NCBI RefSeq assembly: GCF_014334115.1
Contig: NZ_CP060494.1
Coordinates: forward strand, 2,944,501-3,008,500
Direction: 5' to 3'
Source of the DNA: Sphingosinithalassobacter sp. CS137
Lineage (GTDB): Bacteria > Pseudomonadota > Alphaproteobacteria > Sphingomonadales > Sphingomonadaceae
Length of the DNA: 64,000 bases
In this document: positions 46,107 through 56,787 of the stretch, one piece after another
Layout: each line of letters begins with the position of its first letter
Position numbering within the stretch: position 1 is the stretch's first letter
Position numbers and translations under genes: made by a program
The notes under the pieces: generated by a model
Seen by the model: the letters and a program-made list of their open reading frames with translations, nothing else
The model's database searches: none
Told to the model about the DNA's origin: nothing

Positions 46107-47753
46107 TCAAAGCGCACCGCGACGCGAGAGTTCCTTGATGCGATCGGCAGTGCGGCACGCGAGCGCCTGAATGGTCAGCGACGGATTGGCGCCGCCCACG
46201 GTGGGAAAGACCGATCCGTCGCAGATCCAGAGGTTGGGAACGTCCCAGCTGCGGCAATCGGCATCGACGACGCTGGTTTCGGGGTCGAAGCCCATCCGCG
46301 CGGTGCCGTTCAGATGGCAGGTATCGTCGGTCTCGCGCCAGCGCTCGCGCGCGCCGGTCGCTTCGAGGCTTGCCTCCATGAAATCGAGCGCATGCGCGAC
46401 CATGCGGCGCTCGTTGTCGCCTATCGCGAAGGTGACCCGCGGGATCGGCAGCCCATATTGATCGGTCTCGTCGGCCAGGGTGACGCGATTGTGCGCATAG
46501 GGAAGCACTTCGCCGACCATCTTGAGCCCGACCGAATGGTTGCTGCGCGCCATCTCGTCGATCAGCGCCCGACCCCATAGGCCGCGTCCGCCCGAAAGCG
46601 ACCGCGCCCAGCTGATCGGCAGCGGACCCTGGCTCATATAGGCCCAGCCGCCGTGATAGTCCTTGCCGGCGTCCGCATAGTTCCAATGCTCGTTGATCGC
46701 GAGGCTGGGCGGCCCTTTGTACGAGCGGATCTCCTCGTCGACCTGGCCCCAAACCGCCTGGTTGAGCTGGACCATAAGATTGCGGCCGACGAGCCCCGAC
46801 CGGTTGGCGAGGCCGTCGGGAAAGCGGCTGCACGCCGAATTGAGCAGCAGCCGCGGCGTTTCGATCGCATAGCCGGCGACGACGACGTTCTTCGCCCGCT
46901 GGAACCGCCATTCGCCTTCGCGGTGATAGTGAACGCCCGTGGCGCGGCCGTTCGGCCCCATCTCGATCCGGCCGACCATCGCCAGGTCGCGGATTTCGGC
47001 ACCGGCAGCCAGTGCGCGCGGCAGCCAGGTGACGAGCACCGATTGCTTGGCGTTGGTCGAGCAGCCGATCACGCACATGCCGCGATAGACGCAGGGGTGC
47101 GCCTTGCCGTGCGGCGCGGAAAGCGTGGCGATCGGCGTCTCCGCCCAATCGGTGCCGAGCGCCTCGGCGCCGCGCGCCAGATGCTCGGCGGCGGCATTGA
47201 GCGGATGCGCGCGATAGGGATAGCGCGGCCGCTTGGGCCCCCAGGGATAACGGACCGGGCCGGCGATCTTCAGCGCCTCCTCGACCTCGGCGTAATAGCG
47301 CCACATCTCGCGCCAATCGATCGGCCAGTCGACGCCATAGCCCAGTTTCGTCCGGCTCTTGAACCATTCGGGACGGAAGCGCAGCGACACCATCGCAAAA
47401 TGAACGGTCGATCCGCCGACGGATTTTCCCGAATTGTTCGAGCCGAGCTTGAGCGGATCTGGGCCGTCGACGATGCGGTCGTCGGTCCAGTAGAGCTTTG
47501 CCTGATGCCGCTCGTCGGAAGCGAAATCCTCGAGCGGGCGCCAATAGGCCCCGGCATCGAAGGCAACGACCGAAAAGCCGGCTTCGGCGAGCTTGCAGGC
47601 AAGCGTGCCGCCGCCCGCGCCAGTGCCGACGATCGCGAAGTCGACTTCATCCTGCTCGCGATGCTCGCGCATCGGCACCCAGCCGCCCGGTTCGAAGACG
47701 TCGGGCGCACGGCCGTTGGCGGCGCGGGGCGTGGTCAGCGCGTCAGCGCGCAT
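46107..47753 (-). CDS. GMC-family flavin oxidoreductase
   Basis: A 548-residue FAD enzyme of the glucose-methanol-choline family. The dinucleotide motif is [20 protein letters not shown]; the active-site histidine lies in [13 protein letters not shown] and the C-terminal signature in [17 protein letters not shown]. Sequence resembles the large subunit of gluconate 2-dehydrogenase-type complexes. There is no Tat or Sec signal. The start at 47753 overlaps the subunit-3-like gene by 11 bases, as expected for a coupled complex. The natural substrate, possibly a sugar acid or sugar alcohol, is unknown. Confidence 0.92.
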   Translation of the reverse strand: MRADALTTPRAANGRAPDVFEPGGWVPMREHREQDEVDFAIVGTGAGGGTLACKLAEAGFSVVAFDAGAYWRPLEDFASDERHQAKLYWTDDRIVDGPDPLKLGSNNSGKSVGGSTVHFAMVSLRFRPEWFKSRTKLGYGVDWPIDWREMWRYYAEVEEALKIAGPVRYPWGPKRPRYPYRAHPLNAAAEHLARGAEALGTDWAETPIATLSAPHGKAHPCVYRGMCVIGCSTNAKQSVLVTWLPRALAAGAEIRDLAMVGRIEMGPNGRATGVHYHREGEWRFQRAKNVVVAGYAIETPRLLLNSACSRFPDGLANRSGLVGRNLMVQLNQAVWGQVDEEIRSYKGPPSLAINEHWNYADAGKDYHGGWAYMSQGPLPISWARSLSGGRGLWGRALIDEMARSNHSVGLKMVGEVLPYAHNRVTLADETDQYGLPIPRVTFAIGDNERRMVAHALDFMEASLEATGARERWRETDDTCHLNGTARMGFDPETSVVDADCRSWDVPNLWICDGSVFPTVGGANPSLTIQALACRTADRIKELSRRGAL

Positions 47754-48387
47754 GCCGGTTCCGAAAGGGGGCAGGGAGGAGGCGCCCATCGTCGCGCTCG
47801 GCGGCTTCCCAGGGATCGCGGCGATCGGCGGCGAGGCGGACATAGCCGCGCGGGCTGGCGGGACCGCCGAAGCCCATCGCGCTCCAGGCCGAGGGGTGGG
47901 CAAAATAGGCCGCGACGAGATCCGGCAGCAGCCGCCACGACCAGAAGAGACGGGGCGGGAGCTGCTGCCATTCGCAAGCGCGCACCGTGCCGTTCTCGAT
48001 TGCGGCGAGCAGCGTGTCGGCCGCCTCGGGGGGCAGCGCCGCGAAGCCCCGCCCGTGGACCAGCCTGGCCTCCGCCTCGATCGCGTCGAGCCCGCGCGCC
48101 CAGGCCTCGCGCGCGGGCGGCAGTCCGGCCGGGCGATAGCCTTCGCCGGCGGTTGCGTCCGTCAGCGATGCGAGCAGCAGCGCGACCGTGTTGACCGGCG
48201 CCCGCTGTTCGGGCTGCGGCACGATGCGCTCGGCAAGTGCGCGCAGCGTCGCGATCTGGACGGCGGTGAGCAGGCCGGTGGCTTCGCCGAGCCGAAGCCG
48301 CGCGTCGATCACTTCGCGCGTGGCCGCGTTCCAGCTCGGCGTGTCGCGCTGGGTGAGCACGTCATAGTCGGGGAAGCGATCAGCCAT
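47743..48387 (-). CDS. Gluconate 2-dehydrogenase subunit 3-like protein
   Basis: A 214-residue protein of the gluconate 2-dehydrogenase subunit 3 family, the small partner of a GMC flavoprotein. The family pattern LLTAVQIATLRALAERIVPQ near residues 38-57 is clear. Many homologues carry a Tat signal that exports the complex; this one begins MADRFPDYDVLTQRDTPSWN with no signal, suggesting a cytoplasmic complex. It overlaps the membrane-protein gene upstream by eight bases and the GMC gene downstream by 11. Confidence 0.87.
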   Translation of the reverse strand: MADRFPDYDVLTQRDTPSWNAATREVIDARLRLGEATGLLTAVQIATLRALAERIVPQPEQRAPVNTVALLLASLTDATAGEGYRPAGLPPAREAWARGLDAIEAEARLVHGRGFAALPPEAADTLLAAIENGTVRACEWQQLPPRLFWSWRLLPDLVAAYFAHPSAWSAMGFGGPASPRGYVRLAADRRDPWEAAERDDGRLLPAPFRNRHAR

Positions 48388-49231
48388 GCCCCCTCCGCAT
48401 CAGGAGCAGCGCGCCGAGCCCGGCGAGCGCCAGGCCGGTGAAGGCGGGCGGGGCGGGGATCGGCGGGCCGACGAGCAGATTCTGGCGCCAGTTGCGCCAG
48501 CCGCCCATGTTGCGCGCGACACCGCGCGCGTGGAAGCCCGCGCCGACAAAGCCGAGCAGCGCAGTTGCACCGAGCAGTGCCCAACTCGTGTCCTTCGGCA
48601 CTCCGGAAAGCGTGTCCCGCGCGAGGGCGAGTGCCGCCAGCGGCGGCAGCGTGACGGGCAGCCACATCCAGGGGCTGTGGAAGGCGCCGCGGAAATGCAG
48701 CAGCGCCGCTTCCGCCGAGGTGCCGACAAGTCCGATCACGGCGAGCGCGCCGACGAAACGGCCGCCGACGGGCAGCGGCCCCAGGCGCGGATCGCGCGTG
48801 GCGAGCGCATCCGCCGCCGCGCCGAGCGCACCGGACAGGATCAGCGCGGCCGGAGCGCCGATCGGAGCGGCATAGAAAAGCGTGCTCCAGCGCAGATGCC
48901 CGACGCGGCGAGCGATGTCCCATCCATGGAAGCCCAGGCCTGCCGCTCCGGCGGCGGCGATCGCTGCGTGGGCGGGCGTGCGCGGCCGACGCTCAGGCCG
49001 CTGTGCCGGATCGCGGAGCGGCTCATTGGGAACGGATGATCGGTCTCGACCGCCGGCCGCGTTCACGCGGATCGCTGCCACTGCGGCTACGATGGGCACC
49101 GCCATCGCCGGGTGGTGAAACGATCCTCGGTAATGCTCGATCGAACTGTCGGCGAGCACCGAAGCCCCTAGGATCGTCGCGCCACCGGCGATCAGCCGGG
49201 CGGGCGCCGTGGCTGCGTCCGCCTGCAGCAT
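48380..49231 (-). CDS. Uncharacterised membrane protein with internal two-fold repeat and paired His motifs
   Basis: A 283-residue polytopic membrane protein with about seven hydrophobic segments. I recognise no family. The two halves are related: H33-Y-R-G-S-F-H39-x-P matches H179-F-R-G-A-F-H185-x-P, and GLGFHGWDIARRVGHLRW (H102) matches GAGFHARGVARNMGGWRNW (H234). Conserved membrane-embedded histidines in a duplicated fold could bind haem or metal. It is coupled to the subunit-3-like gene (8-base overlap) and follows the TPP enzyme by six bases, so it is probably the membrane anchor or quinone-side partner of the GMC complex; that is inference. Confidence 0.8.
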   Translation of the reverse strand: MLQADAATAPARLIAGGATILGASVLADSSIEHYRGSFHHPAMAVPIVAAVAAIRVNAAGGRDRSSVPNEPLRDPAQRPERRPRTPAHAAIAAAGAAGLGFHGWDIARRVGHLRWSTLFYAAPIGAPAALILSGALGAAADALATRDPRLGPLPVGGRFVGALAVIGLVGTSAEAALLHFRGAFHSPWMWLPVTLPPLAALALARDTLSGVPKDTSWALLGATALLGFVGAGFHARGVARNMGGWRNWRQNLLVGPPIPAPPAFTGLALAGLGALLLMRRGHG

Positions 49232-49237
49232 CGCCGA

Positions 49238-51022
49238 TCAGTCCTTCGCGAAGACGTTGGCGAGAACCTGCTTGGCGCTGCCCTTCAGCACCGACCCCTG
49301 ATTGGGATCGCCCTTGAAGAACATGCTGGTGAAGGCCTTGGCCTGCTCCAGCGTGATGTGCGGCGGAAGAGGCGGGACCTCGGGGTCGGTCTTGACCTCG
49401 ACCACCACCGGCCGATCGGAGGCGAGCGCCTGGTCCCAGGCGTCGCCGAGCTCGGCGGGATCGTCGACATAGATTCCGCGCAGTCCGATCAGCTCGGCGA
49501 AGCGGTGATAGGGCACATCGGGAATGGTCTGCGTGGCTTCGAACTTCGGATTTCCCTCCATGACGCGCTGTTCCCACGTCACCTGATTGAGATCCTCGTT
49601 ATTGAGGACAAGCACGATGAAGCGCGGATCGGCCCATTTGTGCCAGTATTTCGATACGGTGATCAGCTCCGCCATGTTGTTCATCTGCATCGCGCCATCA
49701 CCGACGCTCGCGATCACCGGGCGCGTGGGATGGGCAAACTTGGCCGCGATCGCATAGGGAACGCCCGCGCCCATCGAGGCGAGCCCGCCCGAAAGCGACC
49801 CGCGCATCCCGCGCCGCATCATCAGGTCGCGCGCATACCAGTTGGCGCAGCTTCCGCTGTCGCTGGTGAGAATCACGTCATCGGGAAGCCGCGTGTTGAG
49901 TTCTGTGAAGACGCGCTGCGGATTGACCGGATTGGCATCCACCATCGCGCGGTCGTGAAGAGTCTTGCGCCAGTCCTCGTTCCACTCGGCGATGTCCTCC
50001 CGCCAGCTTCGGTCGGTCTTTTCCTCGAGCAGCGGCAGCAGCGCCTCGAGCGTGGAGCGCACATCGCCGGTGAGATTGACTTCCATCGGATAGCGGATCG
50101 AGAGCATGCCGGGATCGATATCCACCTGCACGCCGCGCGCCTGACCCTCCTTGGGGAGGAATTCGGAATAGGGGAAACCCGAACCGAGCATCAGCAGCGT
50201 GTCGCATTCCATCATCAGATTCCAGCTCGGCTTGGTGCCGAGGAGTCCGATCGAGCCGGTGACCCAGGGCAGGTCGTCGGGAAGGACATCCTTGCCGAGC
50301 AGCGCCTTCGCCGAGCCCGCGCCGAGCTTGTCGGCCACGGCGATCACTGCATCGGCGGCGTTGCCGGCACCGGCGCCGACCAGCATCGCGACTTTCTCGC
50401 CCGAATTGAGCACGTCGGCGGCGCGCTGAAGGTCCGTCGGTTCGGGAACGACGCGCGGGGCCGACCAGCCGACTCCCGAGAAGACCGCGCCATGGCTGCG
50501 CGGCGGCTGTTCCATCTCGAGTTCCTGAAGATCGTTCGGAAAGACGAGCGCAGTCACCCGGCGCTGGCCGAGCGCGATCCGCACCGCCCGGTCGATCAGG
50601 TGGCGGACCTGCGCCGGCGCCATCGCATAGCCGGTGAAGGCGCCCGCTACGTCCTTGAACATCGACGTCATGTCGAGTTCCTGCTGATAATGCGCGCCGA
50701 CCGCGGTGCGCGCCTGCTGACCGACGATCGCGAGCACCGGCATGTGATCCATCCGCGCGTCATAGAGGCCGGTCAGCAGATGCGAGGCGCCGGGCCCGGA
50801 AGTCGCGAGGCACACGCCCAGCTCGCCGGTGAACTTGGCATGGGCGGAGGCCATGAAGGCGGCCATCTCCTCGTGCCGCGCCTGGACGAAATCGAATTTG
50901 TCGCCGGCGCGGTCGAGCCCGCCGAGCAGTCCGTTGATGCCATCGCCGGGATAGCCGAAAATGCGCCGCACGCCCCATTCGTGCAGGCGTTCCCACACGT
51001 AATCGCCGACCGTCTGCGCCAT
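49238..51022 (-). CDS. Thiamine-pyrophosphate-dependent enzyme (pyruvate oxidase / acetolactate synthase-like)
   Basis: A 594-residue protein of the TPP decarboxylase superfamily. The PYR domain carries the catalytic glutamate in FDFVQARHEEMAAFMASA; the central domain resembles pyruvate oxidases; the PP domain has SVGDGAMQMNNMAELIT and VLVLNNEDLNQVTWE, the Mg/TPP motif. It resembles PoxB more than IlvB, which suggests pyruvate decarboxylation to acetate or acetyl phosphate, unproven. It is the first gene of a six-gene cluster, with a perfect EcfG promoter 50 bases upstream and an RBS of CGAGGAGG. Confidence 0.9.
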   Translation of the reverse strand: MAQTVGDYVWERLHEWGVRRIFGYPGDGINGLLGGLDRAGDKFDFVQARHEEMAAFMASAHAKFTGELGVCLATSGPGASHLLTGLYDARMDHMPVLAIVGQQARTAVGAHYQQELDMTSMFKDVAGAFTGYAMAPAQVRHLIDRAVRIALGQRRVTALVFPNDLQELEMEQPPRSHGAVFSGVGWSAPRVVPEPTDLQRAADVLNSGEKVAMLVGAGAGNAADAVIAVADKLGAGSAKALLGKDVLPDDLPWVTGSIGLLGTKPSWNLMMECDTLLMLGSGFPYSEFLPKEGQARGVQVDIDPGMLSIRYPMEVNLTGDVRSTLEALLPLLEEKTDRSWREDIAEWNEDWRKTLHDRAMVDANPVNPQRVFTELNTRLPDDVILTSDSGSCANWYARDLMMRRGMRGSLSGGLASMGAGVPYAIAAKFAHPTRPVIASVGDGAMQMNNMAELITVSKYWHKWADPRFIVLVLNNEDLNQVTWEQRVMEGNPKFEATQTIPDVPYHRFAELIGLRGIYVDDPAELGDAWDQALASDRPVVVEVKTDPEVPPLPPHITLEQAKAFTSMFFKGDPNQGSVLKGSAKQVLANVFAKD

Positions 51023-51071
51023 GATGCGCCTCCTCGAAAGATTGCTCCGGTTTCCGTGCTGTCTGTTTGGT

Positions 51072-51096
51072 AACGGGTTGCGCGCGTGCGCGTTCC
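51072..51096 (-). promoter_or_regulatory. Perfect EcfG-type general stress promoter of the TPP-GMC-GH15 operon
   Basis: Minus-strand GGAAC (51096-51092), 16-base spacer, CGTT (51075-51072): an exact consensus match, with the -10 ending 50 bases upstream of the TPP enzyme ATG at 51022. It predicts that the whole operon down to 43274 belongs to the general stress regulon. Confidence 0.8.
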
Positions 51097-51127
51097 GCTT
51101 CCCGGTTGGTATCGATGGAGATCAAGG

Positions 51128-51505
51128 ATGGAGGCGATCGGAAGGACGCGCTGGGTGATCGCGGAAGGCTATCTTCCCGACGGCAGCATGGCCGGGGCGG
51201 ATCACGCGCTGATGAGCCACGAGGCTGCCTGTATCCTCAACAGCGGCGACACGGATGCGCAGGTGACGCTGACCTTGTTCTTCACCGATCGCGAGCCGGC
51301 CGGACCCTATCGTGTGACCGTGCAGGCGCGGCGGACGCTGCACCTGCGGTTCAACGACCTCGATGATCCCGAGCCGGTGCCGGTGGGAAAAAGCTATGCC
51401 AGCGTGATCGAGAGCGATGTGGCCGTAGTGGTGCAGCATACGCGGCTCGACAGCCGCGCCGCCGAGATCGCGCTGATGACGACCATGGCCTATCCCGCCG
51501 GCTGA
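51128..51505 (+). CDS. Sensory rhodopsin transducer (ASRT)-like soluble protein
   Basis: A 125-residue protein closely matching the Anabaena sensory rhodopsin transducer family along its full length: IGRTRWVIAEGYLPDGSM, SHEAACILNSGDTDAQVTLT, DREPAGPYRVTVQARRTLHL, RFNDLDDPEPVPVGKSYAS and VQHTRLDSRAAEIALMTTMA. ASRT is a soluble beta-sandwich tetramer that binds sensory rhodopsin and can also bind DNA or sugars. No rhodopsin gene lies in the window. It is divergent from the stress operon, and its 3' end overlaps the convergent hydroxyacid oxidase by 16 bases. The start at 51128 matches family N termini. Confidence 0.92.
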   Translation: MEAIGRTRWVIAEGYLPDGSMAGADHALMSHEAACILNSGDTDAQVTLTLFFTDREPAGPYRVTVQARRTLHLRFNDLDDPEPVPVGKSYASVIESDVAVVVQHTRLDSRAAEIALMTTMAYPAG

Positions 51506-52746
51506 GCGGCCTCGGACGGGAGCGGCAGCGAGTCGGTCCGCACCAGCATCTCGCGCCCGAGATGCGCCAGCGAGGGCGCGCCGATCTGGCCCAGTTCGTT
51601 CCGCATCTCGTCGCGCAGGATCTCGAGCGCGCGGTGCACGCCGTCGGCGCCGCCTGCGCACAGGCCATAAAGGGGTGCGCGTCCGGCGAGCACCGCGTCG
51701 GCGCCGAGCGCGAGCGCCTTCAGAATGTCCGATCCGCGGCGGATTCCGCCCGACATGTAGAGCGCGATCCGATCGCCGACGATCGCGCGGGCGGGGGCGA
51801 TCACGTCGAGCGCGGAAACCGACGACTCCGCCTGGCGGCCGCCGTGGCTGCCGAGGATCACGCCGTCCACTCCCGCGTCGAGAGCTAGACGGACGTCGTC
51901 GGGATGGAGCAACCCCTTGAGGAGGAACGGTCGCTTCCAGCGGTCGCGGATCTTCGCGACCATATCCCAGGAGAGCGCCTTGGGCATGTGCTCGCGGATC
52001 CAGAAGGCGCTGTCGAAGAAGCCGCGCCGATCCTTCGGCACATGATCGCGCACGTTCACGAAGGCGGGCATGCCGTGGCTGAAGGTGCGCAGCGTCCATT
52101 GCGGGTGGCGCGCCGCGTTGGCCAGCGTGGCAAGCGAGGGCCGCGTCTTGGTCGCGCGGGTGCGGGCATACCATTCGCGGCGGCCGAACAGCTGCGCGTT
52201 GGTGGTGAGCACCAGCGCCTCGCATCCGGCGGCATCGGCGCGGTCGACCAGCGACTGCCAGACCTCCTCGCCGCCGAAGACATAGAGCTGCCACCAGTGG
52301 CGCAGGTTCGGGACGCGCGCGACATCCTCCATGCGATCGTTCGACATGGTGCTCTGGACGAACGGCACGCCCGCCCGTGCGGCGCCTTCGGCAAGCGCCA
52401 GGTCGCCGTGGCGGCGGAAGATGCCGTTGAGGCCGGTAGGCGCCACCGCGAGCGGCATTGCGGCGCGCGTGCCGAGCAGCGTGCCGTGCACATCGCGCTC
52501 GCTCTCGTCGGTCAGCGTGCGCGGCAGGAAGCGCCATTCGGCCAAGGCGTCGCGCTCGCGCTCGAGAGTCGTTTCCTCGCCCGCGCCGGCTTCGAGATAT
52601 TCGAGGACGAAGCGCGGCATCTTGCGATGCGCACGGGCGCGGAGGTCCTCGATCGTGCGGGCGCGGGCGAGATCGGCGCCGGTGTAGAGCCGGCGGCGCG
52701 GCGTGCCGTTCAGCTGCGCGAGATCGTGGCGGTGCGATGCGGCCAT
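51490..52746 (-). CDS. FMN-dependent alpha-hydroxyacid oxidase (lactate oxidase/dehydrogenase family)
   Basis: A 418-residue TIM-barrel flavoprotein. Recognisable motifs are EYLEAGAGEETTLERER, LAVAPTGLNGIFRRHGD, VQSTMSNDRMEDVAR and the active-site GSHGGRQ (usually SNHGGRQ), followed by the FMN phosphate loop SGGIRRGSDILKALALGADA. It oxidises a 2-hydroxyacid such as lactate or a related compound; the S for N change before the catalytic His is noted. It lies 41 bases after hutU on the same strand, so it may be the last gene of the hut operon. The start at 52746 follows the frame's usual N terminus. Confidence 0.9.
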   Translation of the reverse strand: MAASHRHDLAQLNGTPRRRLYTGADLARARTIEDLRARAHRKMPRFVLEYLEAGAGEETTLERERDALAEWRFLPRTLTDESERDVHGTLLGTRAAMPLAVAPTGLNGIFRRHGDLALAEGAARAGVPFVQSTMSNDRMEDVARVPNLRHWWQLYVFGGEEVWQSLVDRADAAGCEALVLTTNAQLFGRREWYARTRATKTRPSLATLANAARHPQWTLRTFSHGMPAFVNVRDHVPKDRRGFFDSAFWIREHMPKALSWDMVAKIRDRWKRPFLLKGLLHPDDVRLALDAGVDGVILGSHGGRQAESSVSALDVIAPARAIVGDRIALYMSGGIRRGSDILKALALGADAVLAGRAPLYGLCAGGADGVHRALEILRDEMRNELGQIGAPSLAHLGREMLVRTDSLPLPSEAAQPAG

Positions 52747-52787
52747 CGACGCGACCAACGCGCGGATGCGCCCTCGCGGTTCCGCGC

Positions 52788-54448
<1,661 letters not shown>

Positions 54449-54452
<4 letters not shown>

Positions 54453-55264
54453 TGCTTTTCCCCGGTGAAGTCGATGCAGGCGGCGAGTACCCGGCGCAGC
54501 ACGTCGCGGCAGGGCTCGGCGCGCGTCGTATCCCATTGCGGCGGCCACTCGGCCGCCGGCACCTCATCGAGATAGGTCCGCATCGCGAGCTCCATCTGGA
54601 TCGCGTGCACCCGTTCGGCGCGCGGCCAGCCATAGTGGCGCGTGATCCAGCCGCCCTTGAACCGCCCGTTCGTCACGCGCGTGAAGTCGCTTGCGTCGCA
54701 GGCCTGTTCGACCGCCTGCGTCAGGCCGGGGGCGCAGGAGCGCCCGTCGTTGGTGCCGATGTTGAAATGCGGCAGCTCGCCCCCGAACAGCTTGGGCGCG
54801 ACACTGCGGATCGAATGGGCGTCATAGAGCACGAGCCGCGGGTGCCCGCCGCGCAGCCGATCGACCTCGGCACGCAACGCGTCATGATAGGGCTGGTACC
54901 AGGCGGCGCGGCGGCGCTCGATCTCGGCTTCATCCGGTTCGCGGCCCGGCAGGTACAAAGGCTCGCCATCGAAGGTGACGGCGGGGCAGAGGCCGGTGGT
55001 GAACTGGCCGGGGTAGAGCGTTTCGCCGTCGGGCATGCGGTTCACGTCGACGACGGTGCGCGAAATCGCGGTGCGGACGATCGTCGCGCCGAACTCCCGC
55101 GCGATTGAATAGAGCCGATCGACATGGAGGTCCGCGTCGCGCCGCGCACGCTCCACCGACACGAGATCGCGCGCGATATCATCCGGAATGTCGATTCCGG
55201 CGTGCGGGATCGACACGATCAGCGGCGCATCGCCGCGCGTGATGTCGAGCCAGTCCGCGCTCAT
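54449..55264 (-). CDS. hutG: N-formylglutamate amidohydrolase (deformylase)
   Basis: A 271-residue zinc enzyme hydrolysing N-formylglutamate to glutamate and formate, the last step of the five-step histidine pathway. Visible features are [20 protein letters not shown] at the N terminus, [20 protein letters not shown] and [11 protein letters not shown]. The gene overlaps both neighbours by four bases (hutH upstream, hutU downstream), so translation is coupled throughout. Confidence 0.94.
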
Positions 55265-56787
55265 TCGGTCACTCCGGGCAGGGACAGGCCCTCCAGCAGC
55301 GCGCCGCTGCGCACCAGCGCAGTCGCCTCGGCGATATCGGGCGCGAAATGGCGATCATCCGCGAGGTGCGGCACGCGCCCGCGAAGGCAGGCGCGCGTGC
55401 GCTCCAGCGCGTCGCTCGATAGCAGCGGCGCATGGAAATCGCAGCCCTGCGCCGCGGCGAGCAGCTCGATACCCAGGATGTTCGCGAGATTCGCCGCCAT
55501 TCCGATCAGCCGCCGGCTGCCGTGCGCCGCCATCGAAACATGATCCTCCTGATTGGCCGAGGTGGGGATCGAATCGACGCTGGCGGGATAGGCCTGCTGC
55601 TTGTTCTCCGAGACGAGCGCGGCCGCAGTCACCTGCGGGATCATGAACCCCGAGTTCAGCCCCGGGCGCGGCGTGAGAAAGGCAGGGAGGCCCGAGAGCG
55701 CCGGATCGACGAGCATCGCCACGCGCCGCTCGGCAAGGCTGCCGATCTCGCACAGCGCCATCGCGATCATGTCGGCCGCGAAGGCCACCGGCTCGGCGTG
55801 GAAATTGCCGCCCGACAGCGCCTCCCCCGTCTCGGCGAAGACGAGCGGATTGTCGGTGACGCCGTTCGCCTCGATCGCCAGCGTGGCCGCGGCCTGGCGC
55901 AGCAAGTCGAGGCAGGCGCCCATCACCTGCGGCTGGCAGCGCAGGCAATAGGGATCCTGGACGCGCTCGTCCGCCTCGCGATGCGAGTCGCGGATCGCCG
56001 AGCCGGCCATCAGCGTGCGCAGCGCCGCCGCGCTCTCGATCTGGCCGCGATGGCCGCGGGCATGATGGATACGCCCGTCGAACGGCGTGTCCGAGCCTTT
56101 GGCGGCTTCGGTGGAAAGCGCGCCGGTGACGAGCGCCGACTGGAACAGCCGTTCGGCCTCGAACAGCGCGGCAAGCGCATGGGCGCAGGAGAATTGCGTG
56201 CCGTTGAGCAGCGCGAGCCCTTCCTTCGGCCCGAGCGTGAGCGGTTCGAGCCCGGCGGCGCGCAGCCCTTCGGCGGCGGGAAGCGTGCGCCCCTGCCACG
56301 TCACCTCGCCCGCGCCGATCATTGCCGCCGCCATATGCGCAAGCGGGGCGAGATCGCCGCTGGCGCCGACCGAACCCTGGCCGGGGATCACCGGCAGCAG
56401 ATCCCGGTCGAGCATCGCCGCCAGCAGCGCAGTGGTTTCGGTGCGCACGCCCGAGATGCCCTGCGCAAGACTGGCGAGCTTGAGCGCCAGCATCAGCCGC
56501 ACGATCGCGGCGGGAACGGGCGCGCCGACTCCGGCGGCATGGCTGAGCACGATGTTGCGCTGGAGTATCTCGAGATCCTCGTCGCCGATGCGGATGCTGG
56601 CGAGCTTGCCGAAGCCGGTGTTTATCCCATAAACCGGTTCGTGCCGATCGATGATCGCCGCGACGGCGCGCGCGCCCGAGGCGATCGCCGCCTGTGCGTC
56701 GGAGCGAAGCCCGGGCACCGCACCGCGATAGATCGCCCGCCAATCGGCCAGCGGAACGGCGCCAGGTTTGATCTGGAGACCGCTCAT
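55261..56787 (-). CDS. hutH: Histidine ammonia-lyase
   Basis: A 508-residue enzyme deaminating histidine to urocanate, step one of the pathway. The Ala-Ser-Gly triad that self-cyclises to the MIO cofactor is at residues 142-144 in [28 protein letters not shown] near residue 53 provides the catalytic tyrosine. The start at 56787 (MSGLQIKPG) gives the normal length; the frame is open further upstream within hutI. It overlaps hutI by four bases. Confidence 0.96.
   Translation of the reverse strand: MSGLQIKPGAVPLADWRAIYRGAVPGLRSDAQAAIASGARAVAAIIDRHEPVYGINTGFGKLASIRIGDEDLEILQRNIVLSHAAGVGAPVPAAIVRLMLALKLASLAQGISGVRTETTALLAAMLDRDLLPVIPGQGSVGASGDLAPLAHMAAAMIGAGEVTWQGRTLPAAEGLRAAGLEPLTLGPKEGLALLNGTQFSCAHALAALFEAERLFQSALVTGALSTEAAKGSDTPFDGRIHHARGHRGQIESAAALRTLMAGSAIRDSHREADERVQDPYCLRCQPQVMGACLDLLRQAAATLAIEANGVTDNPLVFAETGEALSGGNFHAEPVAFAADMIAMALCEIGSLAERRVAMLVDPALSGLPAFLTPRPGLNSGFMIPQVTAAALVSENKQQAYPASVDSIPTSANQEDHVSMAAHGSRRLIGMAANLANILGIELLAAAQGCDFHAPLLSSDALERTRACLRGRVPHLADDRHFAPDIAEATALVRSGALLEGLSLPGVTE

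Noticed and set aside
45067..47544. 825-codon minus-strand frame that includes the SDR
   Set aside because: Only the last 337 codons match an SDR; the upstream part overlaps the GMC oxidoreductase in another frame.
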